From: a virus
Length of the DNA: 20,946 nucleotides
Reading direction: 5' to 3' (one strand)
IMG/VR virus record: IMGVR_UViG_3300030090_000219
Location: 1-20,946 of that record
Positions 15,494 through 20,066 of the stretch are shown here, piece by piece. Within the stretch, counting starts at the first letter, position 1. Every line of letters begins with the position of its first letter. Position numbers and translations under genes: made by a program. A model generated the notes under the pieces. That model saw only the letters and a program-made list of their open reading frames with translations, ran no database searches and had not been told where the DNA came from.

Positions 15494-15683
15494 ACTGTTT
15501 TCCTTTACGTGTGCCTTCTCTCTTAGCCCTAGTTGTAGCAGCATATTCAGCACTTGTCAAGGACTTTATTGCTTTTTCCGGCAAATACCTTTCTCCTGTC
15601 TTTGCGCTGGGCTTACCAGACTTGGTGCGCCACTTTTGCTTTGTCCAAGACTTGAGACTGCGTTGTGATTTAGCTAATGCCAT
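15435..15683 (-). CDS. Highly basic small phage protein, 82 aa
   Basis: The product begins MALAKSQRSLKSWTKQKWRT and is extremely rich in Lys, Arg, Ser and Ala. The block KSWTKQKWRTKSGKPSAKTG and the later SAEYAATTRAKREGTRKGKQ are familiar from small conserved marine-virus proteins of unknown function. ATG 15683 overlaps the stop of the upstream gene by one base (TAATG); an in-frame Met 14 codons earlier lies inside that gene. Nucleic-acid binding is suggested by charge. It is one of several basic small proteins in this block. Confidence 0.75.
   Translation of the reverse strand: MALAKSQRSLKSWTKQKWRTKSGKPSAKTGERYLPEKAIKSLTSAEYAATTRAKREGTRKGKQFVRQPKSIAKKTARFRRGG
15532..15560 (-). promoter_or_regulatory. 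Possible internal promoter ahead of the lysis cassette
   Basis: On the minus strand TTGACA (15555-15560) is followed after exactly 17 bp by TACAAC (15532-15537), 6/6 and 4/6 matches to sigma70 boxes. It lies within the basic-protein gene and would start RNA about 30 nt before the TTG-start gene and about 180 nt before the holin. It may be chance within coding sequence. Confidence 0.3.
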
Positions 15684-16114
15684 TATAATCGTCCTTGTGC
15701 GTGTAGTATTAGCAGTACAAAGCAAGCAAGAATACCTAAACCTACGATAATTAAAAAGGTAACGATGGATATCTCAATTATCTGCTTGCGTTTGCGTTTA
15801 GCGTTTTGTTCTGCCTCACGTCGTGCTATCCTTGCTTTAGCTTGAAACCTTTGCCAATCACCCCACAGTCCGGGGCGACCACAGTAAATCATAAACTGTT
15901 TTAGCTGCTCTTCTTTCTCTCGTATCTGCTCAAGAGCCATAAACTCTTCTAAATCAGAGCCGCCACCTTTTTTACTGGCTTTCTTTTGTAGGTCTTCCTT
16001 CGCACCGACAAACTTAGCGATTGCGCTGCCAGCCTTGGCTATATCGCCAGAGTTCTGCACAGCTTGCTTGATAACGCTAAACGCTGCATTTGCTGCGGCC
16101 AATTCGGCAAGCAT
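15683..16114 (-). CDS. Helical protein with C-terminal membrane anchor, 143 aa
   Basis: A 143-residue protein: an Ala-rich N-terminal helix (1-40), a Lys/Gly hinge KKASKKGGGSD, a charged helix (54-75), then GRPGLWGDWQRFQAKARIAR and a basic KRKRK ahead of one strong transmembrane segment (about 112-137, IIEISIVTFLIIVGLGILAC) and a short tail. This makes a tail-anchored protein with most of its mass probably in the cytoplasm. It is coupled by one-base overlaps to both neighbours. Function is unknown; a lysis-regulating or envelope role is possible because it precedes the lysis genes. Confidence 0.7.
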   Translation of the reverse strand: MLAELAAANAAFSVIKQAVQNSGDIAKAGSAIAKFVGAKEDLQKKASKKGGGSDLEEFMALEQIREKEEQLKQFMIYCGRPGLWGDWQRFQAKARIARREAEQNAKRKRKQIIEISIVTFLIIVGLGILACFVLLILHAQGRL

Positions 16115-16302
16115 CAGTAAGTCTCCATATCTTTATTTACAATCTTAGGTAAGCAGTACGCTGTGATACGCTCACCCTGCTTATGAAGTTTCTGTGCATA
16201 CCAAACACAATCGTTCAAGTCACGGAAGTACATGTCCCCACTGACCTGACGCCTGTCCTCTCCTATGCCAAGAAAGACAAACAGGAGGAAGACGTGTTTC
16301 AT
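16114..16302 (-). CDS. Small putative exported protein, 62 aa
   Basis: A 62-residue protein with a short hydrophobic N-terminus (MKHVFLLFVFLGIGEDRRQV) that resembles a signal peptide or anchor, followed by a polar part with two Cys (32 and 49) in NDCVWYAQKLHKQGERITAY and AYCLP. The spacing resembles the Cys-containing small exported protein encoded at 18446. The one-base overlap with the downstream gene supports reality. Periplasmic location and a disulfide are inferred. Confidence 0.6.
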   Translation of the reverse strand: MKHVFLLFVFLGIGEDRRQVSGDMYFRDLNDCVWYAQKLHKQGERITAYCLPKIVNKDMETY

Positions 16303-16304
16303 TG

Positions 16305-16586
16305 TTACTTGTAACCGCCCCCTGCATCTTTATACGCTTTAGCCAGCATCTGCGCTTTACGTGCCGACCACTGACCAGGTGCGCCACCTTTACCACCAGC
16401 CTTAATACGGTTGAACTGTCGCTTTCTCATTCCGGGCTTAGTATAGTTGCCAGCCTCGTTAACTCTGCTTTTGCTCTTTGCCGCACCACCCGTCGAAAGT
16501 TTAATCGCTCTAGCCTGTTTCGTTTTCGTCCTAGCTTGTGAGGTTTTGACTTTTTTAGCGGGGGATTTTTTAGAGACACGTGCCAT
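16305..16586 (-). CDS. Basic small phage protein with C-terminal GAPGQWSARKAQ motif, 93 aa
   Basis: A 93-residue protein, about one third Lys/Arg. The N-terminal half is low complexity (ARVSKKSPAKKVKTSQARTK); the C-terminal half contains FNRIKAGGKGGAPGQWSARK followed by AQMLAKAYKDAGGGY, a motif recurrent in small proteins of marine phages, including T4-like cyanophages. The N-terminal Ser/Thr/Ala/Pro/Lys tail is reminiscent of histone-like tails. Ribosome binding site AGGAG lies right before the ATG. Function unknown; DNA association is possible. Confidence 0.75.
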   Translation of the reverse strand: MARVSKKSPAKKVKTSQARTKTKQARAIKLSTGGAAKSKSRVNEAGNYTKPGMRKRQFNRIKAGGKGGAPGQWSARKAQMLAKAYKDAGGGYK

Positions 16587-16589
16587 CTC

Positions 16590-16955
16590 CTACTCCTGTT
16601 CAGATACTCTGCTTTCCCAATACTCTTCACCGTAATCGTGAAGTATTTCTTCGCCTTGCTTTATTTCTTTAAGCGCATAAAACTTAACAAAGCGTTCATC
16701 TTCTTCTTCAATGTCCCACTCAGCGTTTGGACTTGCGCTATGATTATAGACCATAGCATGACCCAGTGGGATATAATACTCTTCGGTATCGACATAAGGC
16801 GTGTGAAACATGTAGTCATGGAGGACACACTCATCTCCCACGTCAGTATAATCCGCGACCAGATAAGGACACAACTCAATTGTATCTCCTTGAGCATAGT
16901 CCCTATCTGCGAAAACACCAAGTCCATGTATTTCCGAATTTGCAACATATGGCAT
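16590..16955 (-). CDS. SET-domain protein (putative lysine methyltransferase), 121 aa
   Basis: The whole 121-residue protein is one compact SET domain. Near the start is GLGVFADRDYAQGDTIE (11-27), the first SET motif; the middle has YIPLGHAMVYNHSASPNAEW (61-80) with the NHS-x-x-PN signature that shapes the SAM-binding knot; the end has FYALKEIKQGEEILHDYGEE (92-111), with the catalytic-type Tyr in the DYG. SET proteins transfer methyl groups from S-adenosylmethionine to lysines of proteins. No pre- or post-SET cysteines are present. Its ATG shares one base with the stop of the Lys-rich microprotein gene upstream, and several Lys-rich proteins surround it, so one of these is a natural candidate substrate (inference). 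Host protein modification is the alternative. Confidence 0.85.
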   Translation of the reverse strand: MPYVANSEIHGLGVFADRDYAQGDTIELCPYLVADYTDVGDECVLHDYMFHTPYVDTEEYYIPLGHAMVYNHSASPNAEWDIEEEDERFVKFYALKEIKQGEEILHDYGEEYWESRVSEQE

Positions 16956-17104
16956 TACTTCTTCTTTTTAGCCATACCGCCGCGCATCATCTTTTTCTTC
17001 TTAGCCATTTTAGCCATGCCGCCACCGCGCATCTTTTTCTTCATGCCCATGCCGCCGCCGCGCATCATTTTCTTTTTAGCCATCTTTGCTTTGCCCATTG
17101 CCAT
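16955..17104 (-). CDS. Lys/Met/Gly repeat microprotein, 49 aa
   Basis: A 49-residue frame with an excellent ribosome binding site (AGGAG 8 nt before ATG 17104) encodes only Met, Ala, Gly, Lys and Arg. It is built from degenerate repeats alternating MAKKK-type and MMRGGG/MRGGG-type units: MAKKKMMRGGG, MGMKKKMRGGG, MAKKKKMMRGG, MAKKKK. It overlaps the preceding gene by 29 nt and the SET gene by one base, so it is translated in a coupled series. Similar Met/Lys/Gly runs occur in small marine-phage proteins; the 79-residue neighbour at 17908 has a related MMMGGMANGKKHM segment. It is likely disordered and nucleic-acid or capsid-surface binding. Function unknown; a methylation target of the SET protein is an attractive guess. 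Confidence 0.75.
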   Translation of the reverse strand: MAMGKAKMAKKKMMRGGGMGMKKKMRGGGMAKMAKKKKMMRGGMAKKKK

Positions 17105-17621
17105 CTCTTAATCTCCTTCTGTCAAGCACTAAAGCATCGTATACTTCTTCTGGAAAGTGTTCATAGTAATTAGACTTTTCCAGATACAAAGCTGCATCGT
17201 CTAGTTTAGAAAGTTTCTGCACAAAGACCATACAGTAGGACAGGCTGTCGTCCGTTACGTCGTCATCGACAAGGAAATCAAGACCAGCCTCTGTTGCGTC
17301 ATAGTCGGGATGAAACACCATCAGGTGCAAATCAATACCGGCTATTGACATCAACTCATTCATGCCATCACACAGACCATCAAGGTATTCCATGTCTGGC
17401 AAATCTTCTTCGGCCCACACTACGATGTCGTAGTTGTGACCGTCAAACTCACGGATAGCATCTAGCAATCCATCTATGCCTGTGTTAATGCTAAACACCA
17501 CCTTGTCATCAGCCCATGCTTTTCTAGCATAGGGGCAGGGTGGTAGACCATTTAGTTTAGCATTGGGTATTTCTAAAAAGTCTCTGGACCACGTGCGTAT
17601 GTCACGCTCGACGGGATGCAC
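17076..17621 (-). CDS. Conserved-type phage protein of unknown function, about 181 aa
   Basis: The acidic 181-residue product has TWSRDFLEIPNAKLNGLPPC and PYARKAW near its N-terminus, then alternating strand and helix patterns such as DIVVWAEEDLPDMEYL and IDLHLMVFHPDYDATEAGL. The LPPCPYARKAW segment is recurrent in uncultured marine phages. The frame extends to 17837, but there it lies over the 101-residue gene with a composition typical of a shadow frame; GTG 17621 is therefore preferred, giving a 20-nt overlap, although its SD is weak. No catalytic motif was recognised. The single CPYA lacks the second Cys of thioredoxin folds. Confidence 0.65.
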   Translation of the reverse strand: MHPVERDIRTWSRDFLEIPNAKLNGLPPCPYARKAWADDKVVFSINTGIDGLLDAIREFDGHNYDIVVWAEEDLPDMEYLDGLCDGMNELMSIAGIDLHLMVFHPDYDATEAGLDFLVDDDVTDDSLSYCMVFVQKLSKLDDAALYLEKSNYYEHFPEEVYDALVLDRRRLRDGNGQSKDG

Positions 17622-17907
17622 GTTGTTTTGTCTTTCGCTTTTGGGCGTTAATAAATTGTCGATACACTGCCGCAGCGGCCTTCTTACCTGCCGCTCTAGC
17701 GCGTTGTTCCATAGCAATCGCCGCTTGTGTCTTATGAGCATGTGATTTTCCAGACGCTCTAATTTTACGGACAGATGCTTCTGCATCTTTGACCGTAGCA
17801 AATTTAAGACCGCGAATGGTTCCTTTTGGGTTCTCATCTGTGTATAAGTCGCTATGTTTTTTAGAACCTACAGGTTGACCCTTTTTGCGTGGAACTCTTG
17901 GGGCCAC
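17602..17907 (-). CDS. Basic small phage protein, 101 aa
   Basis: A 101-residue, strongly basic protein starting with GTG 17907 immediately after the TAA of the upstream gene. The core GTIRGLKFATVKDAEASVRK followed by IRASGKSHAHKTQAAIAMEQ is a pattern I know from small conserved proteins of phages and some bacteria, with a helical Ala/Lys/Arg-rich C-terminus (RAAGKKAAAAVYRQFINAQK). No SD is visible, so reinitiation is likely. Function unknown; nucleic-acid binding is plausible from charge. Confidence 0.72.
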   Translation of the reverse strand: MAPRVPRKKGQPVGSKKHSDLYTDENPKGTIRGLKFATVKDAEASVRKIRASGKSHAHKTQAAIAMEQRARAAGKKAAAAVYRQFINAQKRKTKQRASRRA

Positions 17908-18147
17908 TTAAACATCAAAGCCCATATTGCGTACAGCAGCTTTGCCCTTTTCCGTTTTAGCAAGTTGCTTCAGACCTTTGTTGGGTAGCTTATCAGTCAC
18001 ATCACCACCAGCAGAATACATATGCTTCTTACCGTTAGCCATGCCACCCATCATCATCTCTGCCTTTTTCATTTTCTTCAGCTTGCTGCGAGGCATCGTG
18101 CCTACACCAATTGACACAACTGTTACGTCATCTTTTTTCTTAGCCAT
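17908..18147 (-). CDS. Small basic Met/Gly/Lys-containing phage protein, 79 aa
   Basis: A 79-residue protein. Its N-terminal half contains KLKKMKKAEMMMGGMANGKK, similar in composition to the nearby 49-residue repeat protein. Its C-terminal half, DKLPNKGLKQLAKTEKGKAA and VRNMGFDV, is a recurrent ending in marine-phage proteins. The ATG overlaps the stop of the gene at 18147 by one base. Function unknown; a virion-associated role is possible. Confidence 0.7.
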   Translation of the reverse strand: MAKKKDDVTVVSIGVGTMPRSKLKKMKKAEMMMGGMANGKKHMYSAGGDVTDKLPNKGLKQLAKTEKGKAAVRNMGFDV

Positions 18148-18449
18148 TAGTATTTTCCCTTACGTGATTTAGGACTAGATTGTTTAGACTTACCTGCCCC
18201 ACCCCATAGAGTACGACATGCCCAGTATCGTGCAGACAGAATGTCCGTAGCTGTGTCACACTTGTGCCTAGCACGAAATGACTTACGGGCTGCAGCACTG
18301 TAATTGTGTCCATAGCCCGTAGCACCAAAATGAATTAGCTTTACCTTGTCACCCTTCTTAGCCAATACCATCTTCTTCTTACCTTCACGGTTAGACTTGA
18401 TGGGCTTATTGTAGCCAGGGAATGTAATGCCACGATATTCGACGCTCAT
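18147..18449 (-). CDS. Conserved-type small basic phage protein, 100 aa
   Basis: A 100-residue protein with the very recurrent phage pattern VEYRGITFPGYNKPIKSNRE near its start, then KGDKVKLIHFGATGYGHNYS, KSFRARHKCDTATDILSARY and WACRTLWGG. Two Cys (69 and 82) lie in the CDTATD and WACRTLW motifs. The family is widespread in marine viruses without known function. ATG 18449 overlaps the preceding stop by 4 nt. Confidence 0.8.
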   Translation of the reverse strand: MSVEYRGITFPGYNKPIKSNREGKKKMVLAKKGDKVKLIHFGATGYGHNYSAAARKSFRARHKCDTATDILSARYWACRTLWGGAGKSKQSSPKSRKGKY

Positions 18450-18655
18450 AGATTGATACCCTTTGCTTCAGCTTCTTTGCACTTATACCGATAAGTGTGT
18501 GGCTGTGGGAATGCCATTTGCATAGTTGTGACCATCTGATGCACACGCATCACACATTCAGCCTCAGTCTTGTACGGACCATACTCATCTTCTGCTTCAA
18601 TGCACATAGTCGGCTGCGACATTAAACATGCCAATACAACTGCTTCAAACATCAT
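18446..18655 (-). CDS. Small exported Cys-containing protein, 69 aa
   Basis: A 69-residue protein with a short hydrophobic N-terminus (MMFEAVVLACLMSQPTMCIE) and four Cys at about 10, 18, 34 and 59, the last three in contexts TMCIEAED, EAECVMRVHQ and YKCKE. Small secreted-type proteins with this pattern (ACLMSQP followed by C, then a C-x6-8-M helix) occur in marine phages. If residues 1-16 are a signal peptide or anchor, the mature part is periplasmic with disulfides. Start and stop overlap neighbours by 11 and 4 nt. Confidence 0.7.
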   Translation of the reverse strand: MMFEAVVLACLMSQPTMCIEAEDEYGPYKTEAECVMRVHQMVTTMQMAFPQPHTYRYKCKEAEAKGINL

Positions 18656-18860
18656 CAGTGTCCTTCCATCCTTCGGCTTTCATTGCAGCCTCAACGTGTT
18701 TCAATGTGAAAGGACGACCATAATGTGCCTCCACAGCTTGCCTTACATAGAACACATCACTGTGGGGTATATGCAAATTATGTAATGTGTTGTTCTTGAT
18801 GGCATCATAGAATGCATCCAACACATTGTCTGTGTATAGTTTTACAGATTTCTTTCCCAT
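18645..18860 (-). CDS. First gene of the leftward operon, small protein, 71 aa
   Basis: The product begins MGKKSVKLYTDNVLDAFYDA and continues with FYVRQAVEAHYGRPFTLKHV followed by EAAMKAEGW. The C-terminal half suggests a winged-helix-like or other small helical DNA-binding fold, but no firm family is recognised. A TTG two codons earlier (18866) is an alternative start; neither has a strong SD. The gene lies about 120 nt downstream of the leftward promoter at 18989-19018, so it is the first product of the late cluster and could be regulatory. Confidence 0.65.
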   Translation of the reverse strand: MGKKSVKLYTDNVLDAFYDAIKNNTLHNLHIPHSDVFYVRQAVEAHYGRPFTLKHVEAAMKAEGWKDTDDV

Positions 18861-18906
18861 TGTCAACTACTTTTTTACAATTGATACAGATTAGTCCAGT
18901 AGGGGG

Positions 18907-18984
18907 TTATTAGATGTAGCATTTAATGTTAGCATATAATGTCTTTAACATCTTTCTAAGGACATTTAATGTTTTATCTAATAA
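18907..18984. repeat. Three near-identical CATTTAATGTT boxes inside a TTATTAGAT / ATCTAATAA inverted repeat
   Basis: TTATTAGAT (18907-18915) and ATCTAATAA (18976-18984) are perfect 9-bp inverted arms 60 bp apart. Between them CATTTAATGTT occurs at 18920-18930 and 18963-18973, with a variant CATATAATGTC at 18933-18943. The right arm covers the predicted start point of the leftward promoter. Binding of a repressor or activator, or an AT-rich iteron role, is inferred. Confidence 0.5.
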
Positions 18985-18988
18985 TAGA

Positions 18989-19018
18989 GTTATACCATAC
19001 TTCACTATCTGCTGTCAA
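18989..19018 (-). promoter_or_regulatory. Sigma70-type promoter of the leftward operon
   Basis: On the minus strand TTGACA (19013-19018) and TATAAC (18989-18994) are separated by 18 bp, matching 6/6 and 5/6. RNA would start near 18982 and run into the first leftward gene at 18860. The -10 context GTATAACTCTA nearly equals GTATAACTATA of the capsid promoter. Confidence 0.7.
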
Positions 19019-19156
19019 GAAGAAAATTATCTTTTGCTGACAAAATATGTGTTGACTTGTCTATGCTTGTACTATCCGTATTTATCATTTGCCCATGTGG
19101 TTAACATTCAATTTTCCCAATCTGTGTATTTATCCATATACGTACGTACCATACGG

Positions 19157-19184
19157 GGGTGTCGGTCCGGCCCTACCGGCATCC
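19157..19184. other. GC-rich hairpin next to a TACGTACGTA palindrome
   Basis: GGGTGTCGGT (19157-19166) pairs with ACCGGCATCC (19175-19184), 10 bp with two G-U type pairs and an 8-nt loop. It stands out in AT-rich surroundings and lies 9 nt after the 10-bp palindrome TACGTACGTA (19139-19148). No U-tract follows on either strand, so a classic terminator is unlikely. Origin, attachment or RNA element are possible. Confidence 0.45.
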
Positions 19185-19245
19185 TGGAACAAAACGTGAA
19201 CGAAACGGCAACATATCGAGAACAATGCTGCGCCAGAAATTAAAA

Positions 19246-19366
19246 GCATCGCCTAAGTCATTGATTTTATTAATGCTGCCAAGTGTTATGCTATCACTTG
19301 ACGCCTATTGAATGCCCAAAGACTGACTGGATTTTAAGATTCGTCGCATTTTGTTAGTGGCGATGC
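19246..19366. repeat. Long-range inverted repeat around GCATCGCC
   Basis: GCATCGCC (19246-19253) recurs inverted as GGCGATGC (19359-19366); including the flanking AT tract, AATTAAAAGCATCGCC and AATTATATGCATCGCC agree at 14 of 16 positions. Inside lies CAAGTG (19280-19285) paired with CACTTG (19295-19300), and just outside CTAACAATGTTAG (19383-19395), a perfect odd palindrome. Confidence 0.4.
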
Positions 19367-19488
19367 ATATAATTAACGACCCCTAACAATGTTAGACACG
19401 ACTAACTTTTTAAGCAAAGCCTGCATGACATAACCAGTACATAGCAGGAACAAAGCTACCGACACCTTATATATATAATAAAAGCTGC

Positions 19489-19525
19489 GTCAATATCTTG
19501 ACACTCACCATGTCAAATCTTTGAC
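19489..19525. promoter_or_regulatory. Two tandem 14-bp palindromic operators, GTCAA-N4-TTGAC
   Basis: GTCAATATCTTGAC (19489-19502) and GTCAAATCTTTGAC (19512-19525) have identical 5-bp arms and 4-bp spacers, with centres 23 bp apart, about two helical turns. This is how paired sites for a dimeric repressor look. A minus-strand TTGACG, N16, TATAAG arrangement (19466-19493) overlaps the first site. The binding protein is not identified in the window. Confidence 0.6.
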
Positions 19526-19681
19526 AAATTTTTTATTGCTTTCTGATTTGCCGCATGCCATTCTCTAACCATCGAAAGCGACGACGCTCTATCAACCGAT
19601 ACGACAAAACGCTAACGATAGGCCAAAAGAAAGCGCATAAGCACTACGGTAACCATGCTAGGCCACAGACTAAATAAATAC

Positions 19682-19710
19682 TTGACTAACTGAATACCGC
19701 GAATTAGAGT
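19682..19710 (+). promoter_or_regulatory. Candidate rightward promoter
   Basis: TTGACT (19682-19687) is followed after exactly 17 bp by TAGAGT (19705-19710), 5/6 and 4/6 matches, with an AT-rich ACTAAATAAATA directly upstream. RNA would start near 19717, giving a leader of about 350 nt through the self-complementary region before the gene at 20067. Confidence 0.5.
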
Positions 19711-19759
19711 AAAGAGACTGAAACGAAACGAGGTACAGAAAAGCAGATATCAAAAGCAG

Positions 19760-20035
19760 TGTTGGTCATCATCACCCACACTATAAAACAGCCCCAACAG
19801 CACCCAAAAGGTGCAGGCACAAAACGATGGCAGGTGGAAACATGAAATCCCTGTGGGTGGTATAGACCATAATGCACTGGAGGTGCGCCTAATTACCTGA
19901 CCTACCCTAACGCCTATGCGCCTAGTTAGCCATACGGTGAGGTCGAAGCGAGAGGGTATCGGGTAGGTCGGAGAGTGCCAGGACGGGGGTGGACTATGCC
20001 GCGCAGCGGGTATGCCACATAGAAAGCCCCCATTC
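19760..20035 (+). ncRNA. Predicted structured non-coding RNA or long structured leader
   Basis: About 275 nt with dense complementary segments and GC above its surroundings. Pairings seen by eye: TGTTGG (19760-19765) with CCAACA (19794-19799); CACCCACA (19773-19780) with TGTGGGTG (19852-19859); GCACC (19800-19804) with GGTGC (19810-19814); GCAC (19874-19877) with GTGC (19883-19886); GACCTACCC (19899-19907) with GGGTAGGTC (19961-19969), or alternatively GACCT with AGGTC (19940-19944); CTAAC with GTTAG inside; and a nested final hairpin (19985-20031). The first two and some others exclude each other, so alternative folds exist. No reading frame, tRNA or known RNA class was recognised. The strand is chosen because of the upstream promoter and downstream gene. 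Confidence 0.55.
19985..20031 (+). terminator. Nested hairpin closing the structured region
   Basis: GGGGG (19985-19989) pairs with CCCCC (20027-20031) and CTATG (19994-19998) with CATAG (20018-20022), with 4-nt internal loops on both sides (TGGA and AAAG); inside, CCGC (19999-20002) pairs with GCGG (20006-20009). It is followed by ATTCTTTAAT, a weak U-tract, so it could be a terminator, attenuator or 3' end of an RNA. The downstream gene begins 36 nt later. Confidence 0.5.
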
Positions 20036-20066
20036 TTTAATCAATAACTAACCAAGGGGTGACGCT

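Larger units (their letters stand above)
18867..20066. other. 1.2-kb divergent intergenic control region
   Basis: This stretch separates leftward from rightward genes and contains no convincing gene; an open frame at 18926-19243 (+) lacks an SD and has poor, AT-driven composition. The left part (18900-19150) is AT-rich with a promoter and repeats, the middle has several palindromes, and the right part (19740-20040) is GC-richer and strongly self-complementary. It is the most likely place for early/late switching control and possibly for a replication origin. Confidence 0.75.

Noticed and set aside
16638-17173. Plus-strand frames rich in Phe/Leu/His/Pro runs
   Set aside because: These are the complement of the Lys/Met/Gly repeats and SET gene; the repeats simply keep antisense frames open.
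19052-19080. TTGACT near a TACTAT as a rightward promoter
   Set aside because: The boxes are only 12 bp apart, and at 17 bp spacing the -10 sequence (TCCGTA) is poor.
18926-19243. Plus-strand 105-codon frame in the control region
   Set aside because: No SD, AT-driven composition rich in Tyr/Leu/Asn, and it runs through promoter and hairpin elements.
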